Both the position numbers and the translations under genes were made by a program. Under the pieces are notes generated by a model that ran no database searches, was not told the origin of the DNA, and saw only the letters and a list, made by a program, of their open reading frames with translations. Shown piece by piece: positions 42,842 through 50,823 of a DNA stretch of 64,000 nucleotides; positions within the stretch are counted from its first letter, which is position 1, and each line of letters opens with the position of its first letter. The DNA comes from Microbispora rosea subsp. aerata (GTDB lineage: Bacteria; Actinomycetota; Actinomycetes; Streptosporangiales; Streptosporangiaceae): assembly GCF_014647835.1 (NCBI RefSeq), contig NZ_BMPY01000009.1:172361-236360 (forward strand), written 5' to 3'.

Positions 42842-43799
42842 CATCGAGAAGGCGGCCGGGGTGCTGCGCGCCGGGGGGCTGGTGGCCTTCCCCACCGAGA
42901 CCGTCTACGGGCTGGGCGCCAACGCCGAGAACCCCGCCGCCGTCGCGCGGGTCTTCCAGGTCAAGGGACGCCCGTCCTCGCATCCGCTGATCGTCCACAT
43001 CGCCGACCCGCGGCGATTGGGCGACTGGGTCGAGGAGGTGCCCGCGACGGCGCGCCTGCTGGCCGAGCGGTTCTGGCCGGGGCCGCTCACGCTGGTCCTG
43101 CGGCGCGGCCGCCGGGTGTCCCGCGAGGCGACGGGCGGCATGGAGACGGTGGCCGTGCGGGTGCCCGGCCATCCCGTCGCGCTCGCGCTGCTGTCGGCCT
43201 TCGGCGGGGGTGTCGCGGCGCCGTCGGCCAACCGTTTCGGCTCGGTCAGCCCCACGACGGCCGGCCACGTCCGCGCCGAGCTGGGCGACGCCGTCGACTT
43301 CGTGCTGGACGGCGGCCCCTGCGACGTGGGTGTCGAGTCGACCATCGTCGACCTCACCGGCGACGCCCCGGAGGTCCTGCGCCCCGGCGGGGTGACGCGC
43401 GAGGACCTCGAAGCGGCGCTGGGTCGCCCGCTGGCGGTCCCCGCGACGAGCCGCATCCGGGTGCCGGGCCAGCATCCGTCGCACTACGCCCCGCGCGCCC
43501 GGGTCATCCTGGTCGAGCCGGAGAAGGTCGTCGCGGAGGCGGAGCTGGCGCAGGAGCTGGGGCACCGGGTGGGCGTCTTCCTTCCCCCCGCCTTCGCCGG
43601 CGCGCCGGTGAAGGCGCACGCCGTGGTGGAGCTCCCCGCGTCGACGAGCGCCTACGCGCGCGGGCTGTACGGGTTCCTGCGCGAGCTGGACCAGCGAGGA
43701 TGCGACCTGATCGTCGCGTCGTTGCCCGAGGAGCGGGGACTGGGACTGGCGATCGCCAACCGGCTGCGCCGCGCCGCGGGGCCCCGGCCCTCCGACTGA
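42822..43799 (+). CDS. tsaC: L-threonylcarbamoyladenylate synthase (Sua5 type)
   Basis: A 325-residue enzyme that makes threonylcarbamoyl-AMP from Thr, bicarbonate and ATP for the universal tRNA t6A modification. The YrdC domain (1-200) shows VAFPTETVYGLGANA, KGRPSSHPL, APSANRFG and GVESTIVDL. The C-terminal Sua5 domain (about 225-325, joined by RVPGQHPSHYAPRA) makes this the long form. It overlaps the serine-hydrolase gene by 20 bases, so the two are co-translated although unrelated. A second, mycobacterial-type tsaC may exist elsewhere in the genome. Confidence 0.93.
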   Translation: MTATTSDIEKAAGVLRAGGLVAFPTETVYGLGANAENPAAVARVFQVKGRPSSHPLIVHIADPRRLGDWVEEVPATARLLAERFWPGPLTLVLRRGRRVSREATGGMETVAVRVPGHPVALALLSAFGGGVAAPSANRFGSVSPTTAGHVRAELGDAVDFVLDGGPCDVGVESTIVDLTGDAPEVLRPGGVTREDLEAALGRPLAVPATSRIRVPGQHPSHYAPRARVILVEPEKVVAEAELAQELGHRVGVFLPPAFAGAPVKAHAVVELPASTSAYARGLYGFLRELDQRGCDLIVASLPEERGLGLAIANRLRRAAGPRPSD

Positions 43800-43927
43800 C
43801 CCGCGCCGCGTCTCCCCCTCTCGGACCACGGCCCTCGTGCCGGGCCTCGGCGTGCGGGGCGCGGCGGGCGTCCGGGTGTGCCGGGTGGAGGGCCGCCGGG
43901 GTCGCTTTCCGGCCCCGGCACGCGTGC

Positions 43928-43955
43928 GCCCGGCCCGCCTTCGGGCGGGCCGGGC
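43928..43955. terminator. Bidirectional UUCG hairpin between convergent genes
   Basis: A perfect 12-bp GC stem (GCCCGGCCCGCC / GGCGGGCCGGGC) closes on TTCG. It lies between the ends of tsaC (rightward) and the SPW gene (leftward), well placed to stop both transcripts. Confidence 0.65.
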
Positions 43956-43965
43956 GGTCGTCGCG

Positions 43966-44433
43966 TCACCAGTTGCCGAGCCTGCGCGTGTTGCGCTCGC
44001 CCCGCTCGTGCCGCCGGTACGCCTGCGCCATCGCCAGCGCGGCCGCTCCCAGCGCGAGGATCACGATGCCGGTCACCACGTTGTTCCAGATGGTCGTCGC
44101 CGTGGCCTCACGTCCTCCGCGCAGCACGAACGGCGAGACGATCGCCCATACGCCGAGCAGCGGAAGCAGCCACCCCACTCCGTAGGTGCGGCCGAAGGCG
44201 GACGCGAGCCCGAGAGCGAGGGCGCCGACCGCGAGGCCGGTGATCAGGTTGTTGACGGTCATGCCCCGGAGTCCGAAGAACCCGACGATCCACGGCGAAA
44301 GGGCCAGGTACAAGCCGGCCAGGAAGGATAGCCCCTCCAACACCTGGGCGGGGGCCGTCGAGCCCGCCCGGTCGTAGGTCTGGCGCAGTTCGGTGACGTC
44401 GGGATGGCGCTCGAGGCCGGTGGGTCCAGCCAT
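43966..44433 (-). CDS. SPW repeat membrane protein
   Basis: A 155-residue membrane protein with two SPW repeats (LALSPWIVGFFGL and AIVSPFVLRGG), each in a pair of helices. The family is of unknown function and common in actinomycetes and aerobic heterotrophs. The N-terminal 30 residues are soluble. It is divergent from a DMT transporter across an AT-rich promoter region. Confidence 0.87.
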   Translation of the reverse strand: MAGPTGLERHPDVTELRQTYDRAGSTAPAQVLEGLSFLAGLYLALSPWIVGFFGLRGMTVNNLITGLAVGALALGLASAFGRTYGVGWLLPLLGVWAIVSPFVLRGGREATATTIWNNVVTGIVILALGAAALAMAQAYRRHERGERNTRRLGNW

Positions 44434-44508
44434 GTCTGGTTCCGCCTTTCCTGCTGCGTGCGTTTGTGCCGACCCCCATACCCCCTAAAATCTGGGCATT
44501 CTCCGAAT

Positions 44509-44521
44509 CGATTAATAATCG
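44509..44521. promoter_or_regulatory. 13-bp AT-rich palindrome in the SPW/DMT promoter region
   Basis: CGATTA-A-TAATCG sits in an AT-rich island (about 44470-44555) unlike the surrounding GC-rich DNA. It is 75 bases upstream of the SPW start and 145 bases before the DMT start, so it probably marks a shared promoter or operator. Confidence 0.35.
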
Positions 44522-44666
44522 CGTCTTTATTTGGCATTGACGAGATAAATACGTTTGCGGGGGCCACGCGGACATGCGAGGGGAATCGCCGGGGAGGGTA
44601 GCGGTAGGGCCTCGCAAGGCGCTTCACCGGGCGCTCGGCGGAGGGACGAGAGGCGGGCGCTGAGTC

Positions 44667-45578
44667 ATGATCGCTGTTGTCCTGGCGGTGCTCGCGGCGG
44701 CGGCCAACGCCGTCGCGTCCGTGCTGCAGCGCAGGGCCGCCCGCGGCGCGCCGGCCGACGAGGCGTTCCGGCCCGGCCTGTTCTGGGACCTGGTACGGCA
44801 GCCCGCGTGGCTGGGCGGCATCGCCGCGCTCATCGCCGGCTTCCTGCTGCAGGCCGCCGCCCTGACGACCGGAGGGCTCGCGCTGGTGCAGCCGCTGCTG
44901 GTCGCGGAGCTGCCGTTCACCATGCTCGTGGCGGGCTGGATCTTCCGGATGCGCGTCCCCCCGCGGACGTGGCTGGCCGTCGGCGCGCTCACGGCCGGCC
45001 TGGCCGGGTTCCTCGTGGCGGCGTCGCCCACCCCCGGCACGCGGCTCCCCGGCCTGATGAGCTGGGTGGTCTCCGCGGGCGTGACCGCCGGGCTGCTCGT
45101 CGGCTGCGTGGCCGCCGCGGTCGCCGTCGGCGGGCCCGCCCGCGCGGTGCTGCTCGGCGTCGCCGCCGGTCTCGGGTTCGCCTACACCGCGGTTCTGATG
45201 AAGCGCACGGTGGAGGAGCTGCCGGAGGGCGCGCGGACGCTCGCCGGCACCTGGTCGCTGTGGGCGATGGTGGCCGTCGGCCTGTGCAGCCTGTTCCTGC
45301 TGCAAAACGCCCTGCACAGCGGCCCGCTCGTCGCCGTGCAGCCCGCGCTGACCGTGACCGACCCCGTGGCCAGCACGGCGTACGGCGTGGCGATGTTCGG
45401 CGAGGACATCCGCGTCGGCCCGTGGATGCTCCCGGAGCTGGCGGGCCTCGGCCTCATCCTGTACGGCAGCGTGCTGCTGTCGAGGCACGCGCCGCTCAGG
45501 GAACAGGCGCGCCTGCTCGAAGCGCGGCGTGATCCCGGAGGCCCGGGAGAAGAAGGCACTCAGCCGGCGCCGTGGTGA
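44667..45578 (+). CDS. DMT superfamily (EamA-like) transporter
   Basis: A 303-residue protein with about nine or ten helices in two EamA-like halves (ANAVASVLQRRAARGAP at the start; QPALTVTDPVASTAYGVAMF near the end), resembling the actinobacterial DMT/NIPA-like group. The substrate is unknown. Its last 83 bases overlap the 3' end of the convergent glycosyltransferase gene. Confidence 0.87.
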   Translation: MIAVVLAVLAAAANAVASVLQRRAARGAPADEAFRPGLFWDLVRQPAWLGGIAALIAGFLLQAAALTTGGLALVQPLLVAELPFTMLVAGWIFRMRVPPRTWLAVGALTAGLAGFLVAASPTPGTRLPGLMSWVVSAGVTAGLLVGCVAAAVAVGGPARAVLLGVAAGLGFAYTAVLMKRTVEELPEGARTLAGTWSLWAMVAVGLCSLFLLQNALHSGPLVAVQPALTVTDPVASTAYGVAMFGEDIRVGPWMLPELAGLGLILYGSVLLSRHAPLREQARLLEARRDPGGPGEEGTQPAPW

Positions 45579-46623
45579 AGAGGGCGGCCGCCCGCGCGGT
45601 GAGCGCGGCCCGGCCGGGCAGGCCGGGTTCGAGCCGGTCGAGCGCCCGCAGCAGGTCGGCGCGGCGGCGGGCGTGGACGCTCACCCCCGCCCGCGCCATC
45701 GCGCGCGCCCCGTCCCCGCCGTGGCCCGCGATGGGCCGGTAGGTGACGACCGGCACGCCCGCCGCGAACGCCTCCCTGCAGGTCAGCCCGCCCGCGTTGT
45801 CGATCAGCGCGTAGGCGTGGGCGAGCAGGTCCGCCAGGTCGTCCCGCCAGCCGAGCGCGGCCCCCGCTCCGGCGCGTTCCAGCAGGCGCGCGAGGCGGCG
45901 GCGCAGCCGCTCGTTGCGCCCGCACAGCACGACGGGCGCGTACCGGCCCGAGCGGGCCAGGACGCGGGCCGTCTCCGCGACCCGGCCGACCCCCCACGAC
46001 CCGGCGCACACCAGCACGATCCGGTCCCCCTCGCGCAGGCCGATCCGGGCGCGGACGCCGGCGGCCGCGCCGGCACCGGCGGCGAACCCGGGACGGACGA
46101 TCGGGGCGCACCGGAAGGCCGGGCGGCCGACGGCGGCCGTCACCGCCAGGGCCGAGGCCGCGTCCGGGCACAGGTAGCGGTCGTTGCCGGGGTGCAGCCA
46201 GAGGCGGTGCACGGCGAAGTCGGTCAGCACGACCACGCTCGGCACCGCCAGCCGCCCCCGCGCCCGCAGGTGCCCGGCGGCCTGCGCGGCGACGTGGAAG
46301 ACCGGGACGACCAGCGAGGGCCGGGCCCGGCGCACCGCCCGGGCCAGCCCGGCCGCGGCCAAAACCGTCAGGGGCGAGGTGGAGGGGGCCCGGCGCGAGA
46401 CGAAGAAGACCCGGTAGACCAGCGCGTACAGCCACGGCGCCCGCAGCATCACCCCGCGATACCACCGGCGCAGGAACGCGCCGAGCCCCAGCGGCAGCAG
46501 GGCGAGCAGGTCCACGACCTCCGCGTGCGCGCCGGCGGCGGTCAGGCGGCGGGCCAGCTCCGCGGCCACGGCGTCGTGACCCGCCCCCATCGAGGCGCTG
46601 ACGATCAATGCCTTGTCCCTCAT
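45496..46623 (-). CDS. MGDG-synthase/MurG-like glycosyltransferase
   Basis: A 375-residue GT-B enzyme of family GT28. The N-terminal MGDG_synth motif is LIVSASMGAGHDAVA, the acceptor-side Asp lies in VVLTDFAVHRLWLHPGND, and the C-terminal nucleotide-sugar loop reads IDNAGGLTCREAFAAGVPVV. Relatives glycosylate diacylglycerol. Here it is head to head with a NodB deacetylase, 172 bases from the hopanoid operon, so a hopanoid or other membrane lipid acceptor is possible. The 3' end overlaps the DMT gene on the other strand by 83 bases. Confidence 0.87.
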   Translation of the reverse strand: MRDKALIVSASMGAGHDAVAAELARRLTAAGAHAEVVDLLALLPLGLGAFLRRWYRGVMLRAPWLYALVYRVFFVSRRAPSTSPLTVLAAAGLARAVRRARPSLVVPVFHVAAQAAGHLRARGRLAVPSVVVLTDFAVHRLWLHPGNDRYLCPDAASALAVTAAVGRPAFRCAPIVRPGFAAGAGAAAGVRARIGLREGDRIVLVCAGSWGVGRVAETARVLARSGRYAPVVLCGRNERLRRRLARLLERAGAGAALGWRDDLADLLAHAYALIDNAGGLTCREAFAAGVPVVTYRPIAGHGGDGARAMARAGVSVHARRRADLLRALDRLEPGLPGRAALTARAAALFTTAPAECLLLPGLRDHAALRAGAPVP

Positions 46624-46670
46624 GGCCCTCCTTTACGGGTGGGCGGCGGTGTGGCGGAGACTGGAGGGCG

Positions 46671-47468
46671 ATGAGACCGCACGCGCTCGTCGCCGCCGGG
46701 CTGGCCCTGCTCCACGCGGGGCCGGGGGCCGCGTGGCTGCCCCCGGTCCGCCGCCTGCTGCCGTCCCTCGCGGGTGAGGGCGATCCCGGGCACGTGGCGC
46801 TGACCTTCGACGACGGGCCGGACCCGCGGTCGACCCCGCTGTTTCTGGACGAGCTGGACCGGCTCGGGTGCCGGGCGACCTTCTTCCTCCTCGGCGAGAT
46901 GCTGGAGCGCCATCCGGAGATCGGGCGCGACATCGCGCGGGCCGGGCACGAGGTGGCGGTGCACGGCTGGCGGCACGGCAACGCCCTGGTCGCCCGGCCG
47001 GGCCGGGTCGCGGCGGAGACGGGCAGGGCCGCGCGTCTCGTCGCCGCCGTCACCGGCGCGCGTCCCCGCTGGTATCGCCCGCCGTACGGCGTGCTCAGCG
47101 CCGAGGCGCTCCTCGCGGCCCGGTGGCACGGGCTGCGGCCGGTGCTGTGGACGGCCTGGGGCCGGGACTGGACGGAGCGGGCCACGCCGGAATCGGTGCT
47201 GCGCACCCTGGAGCCCGGCCTGCGCGGCGGGGCGACGCTGCTGCTGCACGACTGCGACCACACCTCCGCCCCCGGTTCCTGGCGCTCGGCGCTGGGCGCG
47301 CTCGCCGGTGTGGTCGGCCGCTGCCGCGCCGCCGGGCTTCGCGTCGGGCCGCTCGGCGCCCACGGCGTCGGCCGCCCGCGCACGGCTCGGACCGGGGGTG
47401 TACCCGGTGCGGCGCGTCCCCATCGGCCGCCGGTCCCGGCAAGCTTTTACCCGCGGCCGGAAGGATAA
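46671..47468 (+). CDS. Polysaccharide deacetylase (NodB domain)
   Basis: A 265-residue carbohydrate esterase 4 protein. The hydrophobic N-terminus (LVAAGLALLHAGPGAAWLPP) may be a signal or anchor. Metal and catalytic motifs are intact: TFDDGPDP, HGWRHGN (HxxxH), RPPYG and LLLHDCD. It removes N-acetyl groups from GlcNAc-type sugars on the outer membrane face. Shine-Dalgarno GGAGGG fixes ATG 46671. It faces the glycosyltransferase gene and precedes the hopanoid operon in the same direction. Confidence 0.9.
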   Translation: MRPHALVAAGLALLHAGPGAAWLPPVRRLLPSLAGEGDPGHVALTFDDGPDPRSTPLFLDELDRLGCRATFFLLGEMLERHPEIGRDIARAGHEVAVHGWRHGNALVARPGRVAAETGRAARLVAAVTGARPRWYRPPYGVLSAEALLAARWHGLRPVLWTAWGRDWTERATPESVLRTLEPGLRGGATLLLHDCDHTSAPGSWRSALGALAGVVGRCRAAGLRVGPLGAHGVGRPRTARTGGVPGAARPHRPPVPASFYPRPEG

Positions 47469-47640
47469 AGGCCGGGGAAAACAGCCGCTCGCTTTTCCCG
47501 TGGTTCTCGACCGCGTTTTTACCGATTTTTCCGGACATCAATAGCGCGCCCGCGCCGCTTTTCCCGTGTAGTTGCCCGCGTAAAAGCACCCACCCGATCT
47601 GTCGGAGTTTGTGGTGAATTGCGGTGGAGATTCTTCAGTC
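47469..47640 (+). promoter_or_regulatory. Hopanoid operon upstream region with repeated TTTTCCC motifs
   Basis: CGCTTTTCCCGTG occurs at 47489-47501 and 47555-47567, exactly 66 bases apart. The first copy also pairs with GGGAAAA at 47474-47480 (11-base loop). The region is AT-richer than average. TTTACC and ATAGCG, 17 bases apart near 47518-47546, are a weak promoter candidate. Repressor sites are the likely meaning of the repeats. Confidence 0.4.
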
Positions 47641-48492
47641 ATGTCCGCAGCGGACGTACGCGACGCCGCGCGCCGGGAGAACTTCCCGGTGGCCGCCCGG
47701 CTGCTGCCGCGCGCGTACCGCCGCGACCTGATCGCGGTCTACGCCTTCGCCCGCTACGTGGACGACGTCGGCGACGAGGCCGGCCCCGCCGAGCGGCCCG
47801 CCCTGCTCGACGCGGTGGAGGCCGACCTCGGCCGCCTGTACTCCGGGGGCAGTCCCCGGCTGCCCTGCGTGCGGGCGCTCGCGCCGGTGGTCGCCGGGCG
47901 GGACGTGCCGCGGGCCCTCTTCCTGCGGCTCGTGGAGGCCAACCGGCGCGACCAGGCGGTGCGGCGCTATGACACCTTCGCGCAGCTGCTGGCCTACTGC
48001 GAGCTGTCGGCCAACCCGGTCGGGCGGATCGTCTTGCACGTCTTCGGCGCGGCCACCCCGGAGCGGGCCCGGCTGTCGGACCGCATCTGCTCGGCGCTGC
48101 AGGTGATCGAGCACTGCCAGGACGTGGGCGAGGACCACGCCCGCGGCCGGGTCTACCTGCCCGCCGAGGACCTGCGCAGGTTCGGCTGCGGCGAGGCCGA
48201 CCTGGCCGCCCCGCACGCCTCCCCGCGGCTGCGCCGGGCCGTCGCCCTGCAGGCCCGCCGCGCCGCCACCCTGCTGGACGAGGGCATGCCGCTGCTGGAG
48301 TCGCTGAGCGGGTTCGCGCGCGCCGCGGTGGCCGGGTACGTCGCGGGCGGCCGGGCGGCGCTCGCGGCGCTGGACCGGAGCCGGCACGACGTTCTCGGCG
48401 GGGCGGTCCGCGCGCGCCGCCGTGCGGTGCTGAGCGAGTGGATGCGCGTGCTGAGGGAGGTGAACGGTGACGGCTCCCGGCGCGATTCCTGA
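47641..48492 (+). CDS. hpnC: Squalene synthase HpnC (hydroxysqualene synthase)
   Basis: A 283-residue trans-isoprenyl-diphosphate head-to-head enzyme. In the HpnC-D-E route HpnC converts presqualene diphosphate to hydroxysqualene. The first aspartate motif is YVDDVGDE and the second CQDVGEDHARGRVYLP; YCELSANPVGRIVLHVFG is family-typical. ATG 47641 is preferred over GTG 47611 because HpnC proteins begin close before ENFPVA. It is the first gene of the operon and overlaps hpnD by 26 bases. Confidence 0.92.
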   Translation: MSAADVRDAARRENFPVAARLLPRAYRRDLIAVYAFARYVDDVGDEAGPAERPALLDAVEADLGRLYSGGSPRLPCVRALAPVVAGRDVPRALFLRLVEANRRDQAVRRYDTFAQLLAYCELSANPVGRIVLHVFGAATPERARLSDRICSALQVIEHCQDVGEDHARGRVYLPAEDLRRFGCGEADLAAPHASPRLRRAVALQARRAATLLDEGMPLLESLSGFARAAVAGYVAGGRAALAALDRSRHDVLGGAVRARRRAVLSEWMRVLREVNGDGSRRDS

Positions 48493-49447
48493 CCCCGTTC
48501 CCGATCGCCCGCCCGGCCCCGCCCCGCGTCGCGTCGCGCCCGTTCCCACGCCCGTGCCCGCCCCGGTGCCCGTACCGGCGGCCTACCGCCACTGCGAGCA
48601 CGTCGTGCGCACCCGGGCGCGCAACTTCGCCTACGGAATCCGCCTGCTCGCCCCGCCCAAGCGCCGCGCGCTCAGCGCGCTGTACGCCTTCGCGCGGCGG
48701 ATCGACGACATCGGCGACGCGGCCGGGCCGGTGGACGCCCGGCTGGCGGCGCTGGAGCGGGCCAGGGCGGGGCTGCGGGCCGCCCGGCCGGACCCCGCCG
48801 ACCCCGTGCTGGTGGCCCTGCGGGACACCGCCGCCCGTTTCCCCGTCCCGCTGGAGGCGTTCGAGGAGCTGATCGACGGCTGCGCCGCCGACGTGGCGGG
48901 CGCCCGCTACCAGTCCTACGACGACCTCGTCGGCTACTGCCGGGAGGTCGCCGGGTCGATCGGGCGGCTATCCCTCGGCGTGTTCGGCCTCGCCGCCCGG
49001 CCGCCGGCCGGCGAGGAGACCCTGCGGCGGGCGGCGCGGCTGGCGGACTCCCTCGGGGTGGCGCTCCAGCTCACCAACGTGCTCAGGGACCTGCGGGAGG
49101 ACCGGTGCGCGGGCCGGGTGTACCTGCCCGCCGACGACCTGGACAGGTTCGGCTGCACGCTGGACCTGGACGCGTCGGGGGCGTTCGCCGACCCTCCCGA
49201 GCGGCTGGCGCGGCTCATCCGCTACGAGGCCGGGCGCGCGCTCGGCTGGTACGCCGAGGGGATGCGCCTGATCCCGCTGCTCGACCGGCGCAGCGCAGCC
49301 TGCACCGCGGCGATGGCGGGCATCTACCGGCGCCTGCTCGCCCGCATCGCGGCCGACCCCGGCCGGGTGCTGGCCGGGCGCCTGTCGCTCACGCCCTGGG
49401 CCAAGGCGATTGTCGCGGCGCGGGCGATCGCGGGAGCGGGCCGATGA
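48467..49447 (+). CDS. hpnD: Presqualene diphosphate synthase HpnD
   Basis: A 326-residue enzyme condensing two FPP to presqualene diphosphate. Motifs are ARRIDDIGDAAG and LTNVLRDLREDRCAGRVYLP, with YCREVAGSIGRLSLGVFG between. The first 38 residues are a Pro/Val/Ala-rich tail (PVPTPVPAPVPVPA) absent from most HpnD proteins and likely disordered; a later start near YRHCEHVV has no obvious start codon. GTG 48467 lies inside hpnC and the end overlaps hpnE by ATGA. Confidence 0.92.
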   Translation: MTAPGAIPDPVPDRPPGPAPRRVAPVPTPVPAPVPVPAAYRHCEHVVRTRARNFAYGIRLLAPPKRRALSALYAFARRIDDIGDAAGPVDARLAALERARAGLRAARPDPADPVLVALRDTAARFPVPLEAFEELIDGCAADVAGARYQSYDDLVGYCREVAGSIGRLSLGVFGLAARPPAGEETLRRAARLADSLGVALQLTNVLRDLREDRCAGRVYLPADDLDRFGCTLDLDASGAFADPPERLARLIRYEAGRALGWYAEGMRLIPLLDRRSAACTAAMAGIYRRLLARIAADPGRVLAGRLSLTPWAKAIVAARAIAGAGR

Positions 49448-50823
49448 ACGGGACAGGCCGGGCGAACGACACGCGCGGCGGCGCGGCGGTCCCGCCGGTG
49501 GCGGTGGTGGGCGGCGGCCTCGCCGGCATCACCGCGGCCCTCGCGCTCGCCGAGGCCGGGTGGCCGGTGACCCTGTACGAGGCCCGGCCCCGGCTCGGCG
49601 GGGCCACCTGCTCCTTCGACCGGGGCGGCCTGACGGCCGACAACGGGCAGCACGTCTTCCTGCGCTGCTGCACGGCGTACCTCGGCCTGCTGCACCGGCT
49701 CGGAAGCGCCGGGCGGGTGCGCCTGCAGGAGCGCTTCGACGTGCGCGTGCTCACCCCGCAGGGCGGGACGGGGCGGCTGCGCCGGGCCGCGCTGCCCGGC
49801 CCGTTCCACCTGCTCCCGGCGCTGGCGCGCTACCGGCTGCTGTCCCCCGCCGACCGGCTGCGCGCGGTGCGCGGCGCGCTCGCGCTGCGCGGGCTCGACC
49901 CGGCCGAGCCCGCGCTCGACCGGGCCGCGCTCGGCGGCTGGCTGGCCGCCAACGGCCAGCGGGAGAGCGTGCGGCGGGCGCTGTGGGACCTGTTCGCGGT
50001 GGCCGCGCTCAACATCCCGCCCGAGGAGGCGGCGCTGGGACCCGCGGCGATGGTCTTCAAGACCGCGCTGCTCGGCCGCGCCGACGCCGCCGACATCGGC
50101 GTGCCGTCCGTGCCGCTCGGCGACCTGCACGGCGGCGCCGCGCTCGCGGCGATCGCCCGGCTCGGCGGGCGGGTGCGGCTGCGGGCCAAGGTGGACGCTG
50201 TGCTGCCGGGACCGGCGATCCGCGTGGACGGCCGGCGGATCGAGGCGTCGGCGGTGGTCGTCGCCGCCCCGCACGGGCAGGCCGCGCGGCTCGTGCCGGC
50301 GGAGGCTGCGCCGGACCGGGACGCGTGGGCGGGCCTCGGGGCGAGCCCGATCGTCAACGTGCACGTCGTCTACGACCGTCCGGTCACCCGGCTTCCGCTC
50401 GCCGCCGTCGTCGGCTCGCCGGTGCAGTGGATTTTCGACAGGACCGCGGCGGGCGGGCTCGGCCGGGGGCAGTACCTGACGGTCTCGGTGTCGGCGGCGC
50501 GGCGCTGGATCGACGTGCCCACGGCCATGATGCGGCAGGTGTTCCCGCCCGAGCTGGAGCGGCTGCTCCCGGACGCGCGGCGGGCGCGCGTCGTGGACTT
50601 CTTCGTCACCAGGGAGCGGCGGGCGACCTTCCGGCAGGCCCCGGGGAGCGGGGAGCTGCGCCCCGGCGCGGCCACCCGGTGGCCCGGGCTGTTCCTCGCC
50701 GGCGCGTGGACCGACACGGGCTGGCCCGACACGATGGAGGGAGCCGTGCGCAGCGGACTACAGGCGGCCCGCCTCGCCAGGCGGCATCTCGAACGCACGC
50801 GGGCGCGGGAGGGGTCGCCGTGA
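49444..50823 (+). CDS. hpnE: Hydroxysqualene dehydroxylase HpnE
   Basis: A 459-residue FAD-dependent amine-oxidase-fold enzyme that reduces hydroxysqualene to squalene. The dinucleotide-binding motif VAVVGGGLAGITAALALAEA begins at about residue 18. GGATCSFDRGGLTADNGQHV and the C-terminal FAD loop LFLAGAWTDTGWPDTMEGAV are HpnE-typical. ATG 49444 overlaps the hpnD stop, and its TGA overlaps the shc GTG, so the enzymes of the three-step squalene route are made together. Confidence 0.92.
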   Translation: MNGTGRANDTRGGAAVPPVAVVGGGLAGITAALALAEAGWPVTLYEARPRLGGATCSFDRGGLTADNGQHVFLRCCTAYLGLLHRLGSAGRVRLQERFDVRVLTPQGGTGRLRRAALPGPFHLLPALARYRLLSPADRLRAVRGALALRGLDPAEPALDRAALGGWLAANGQRESVRRALWDLFAVAALNIPPEEAALGPAAMVFKTALLGRADAADIGVPSVPLGDLHGGAALAAIARLGGRVRLRAKVDAVLPGPAIRVDGRRIEASAVVVAAPHGQAARLVPAEAAPDRDAWAGLGASPIVNVHVVYDRPVTRLPLAAVVGSPVQWIFDRTAAGGLGRGQYLTVSVSAARRWIDVPTAMMRQVFPPELERLLPDARRARVVDFFVTRERRATFRQAPGSGELRPGAATRWPGLFLAGAWTDTGWPDTMEGAVRSGLQAARLARRHLERTRAREGSP

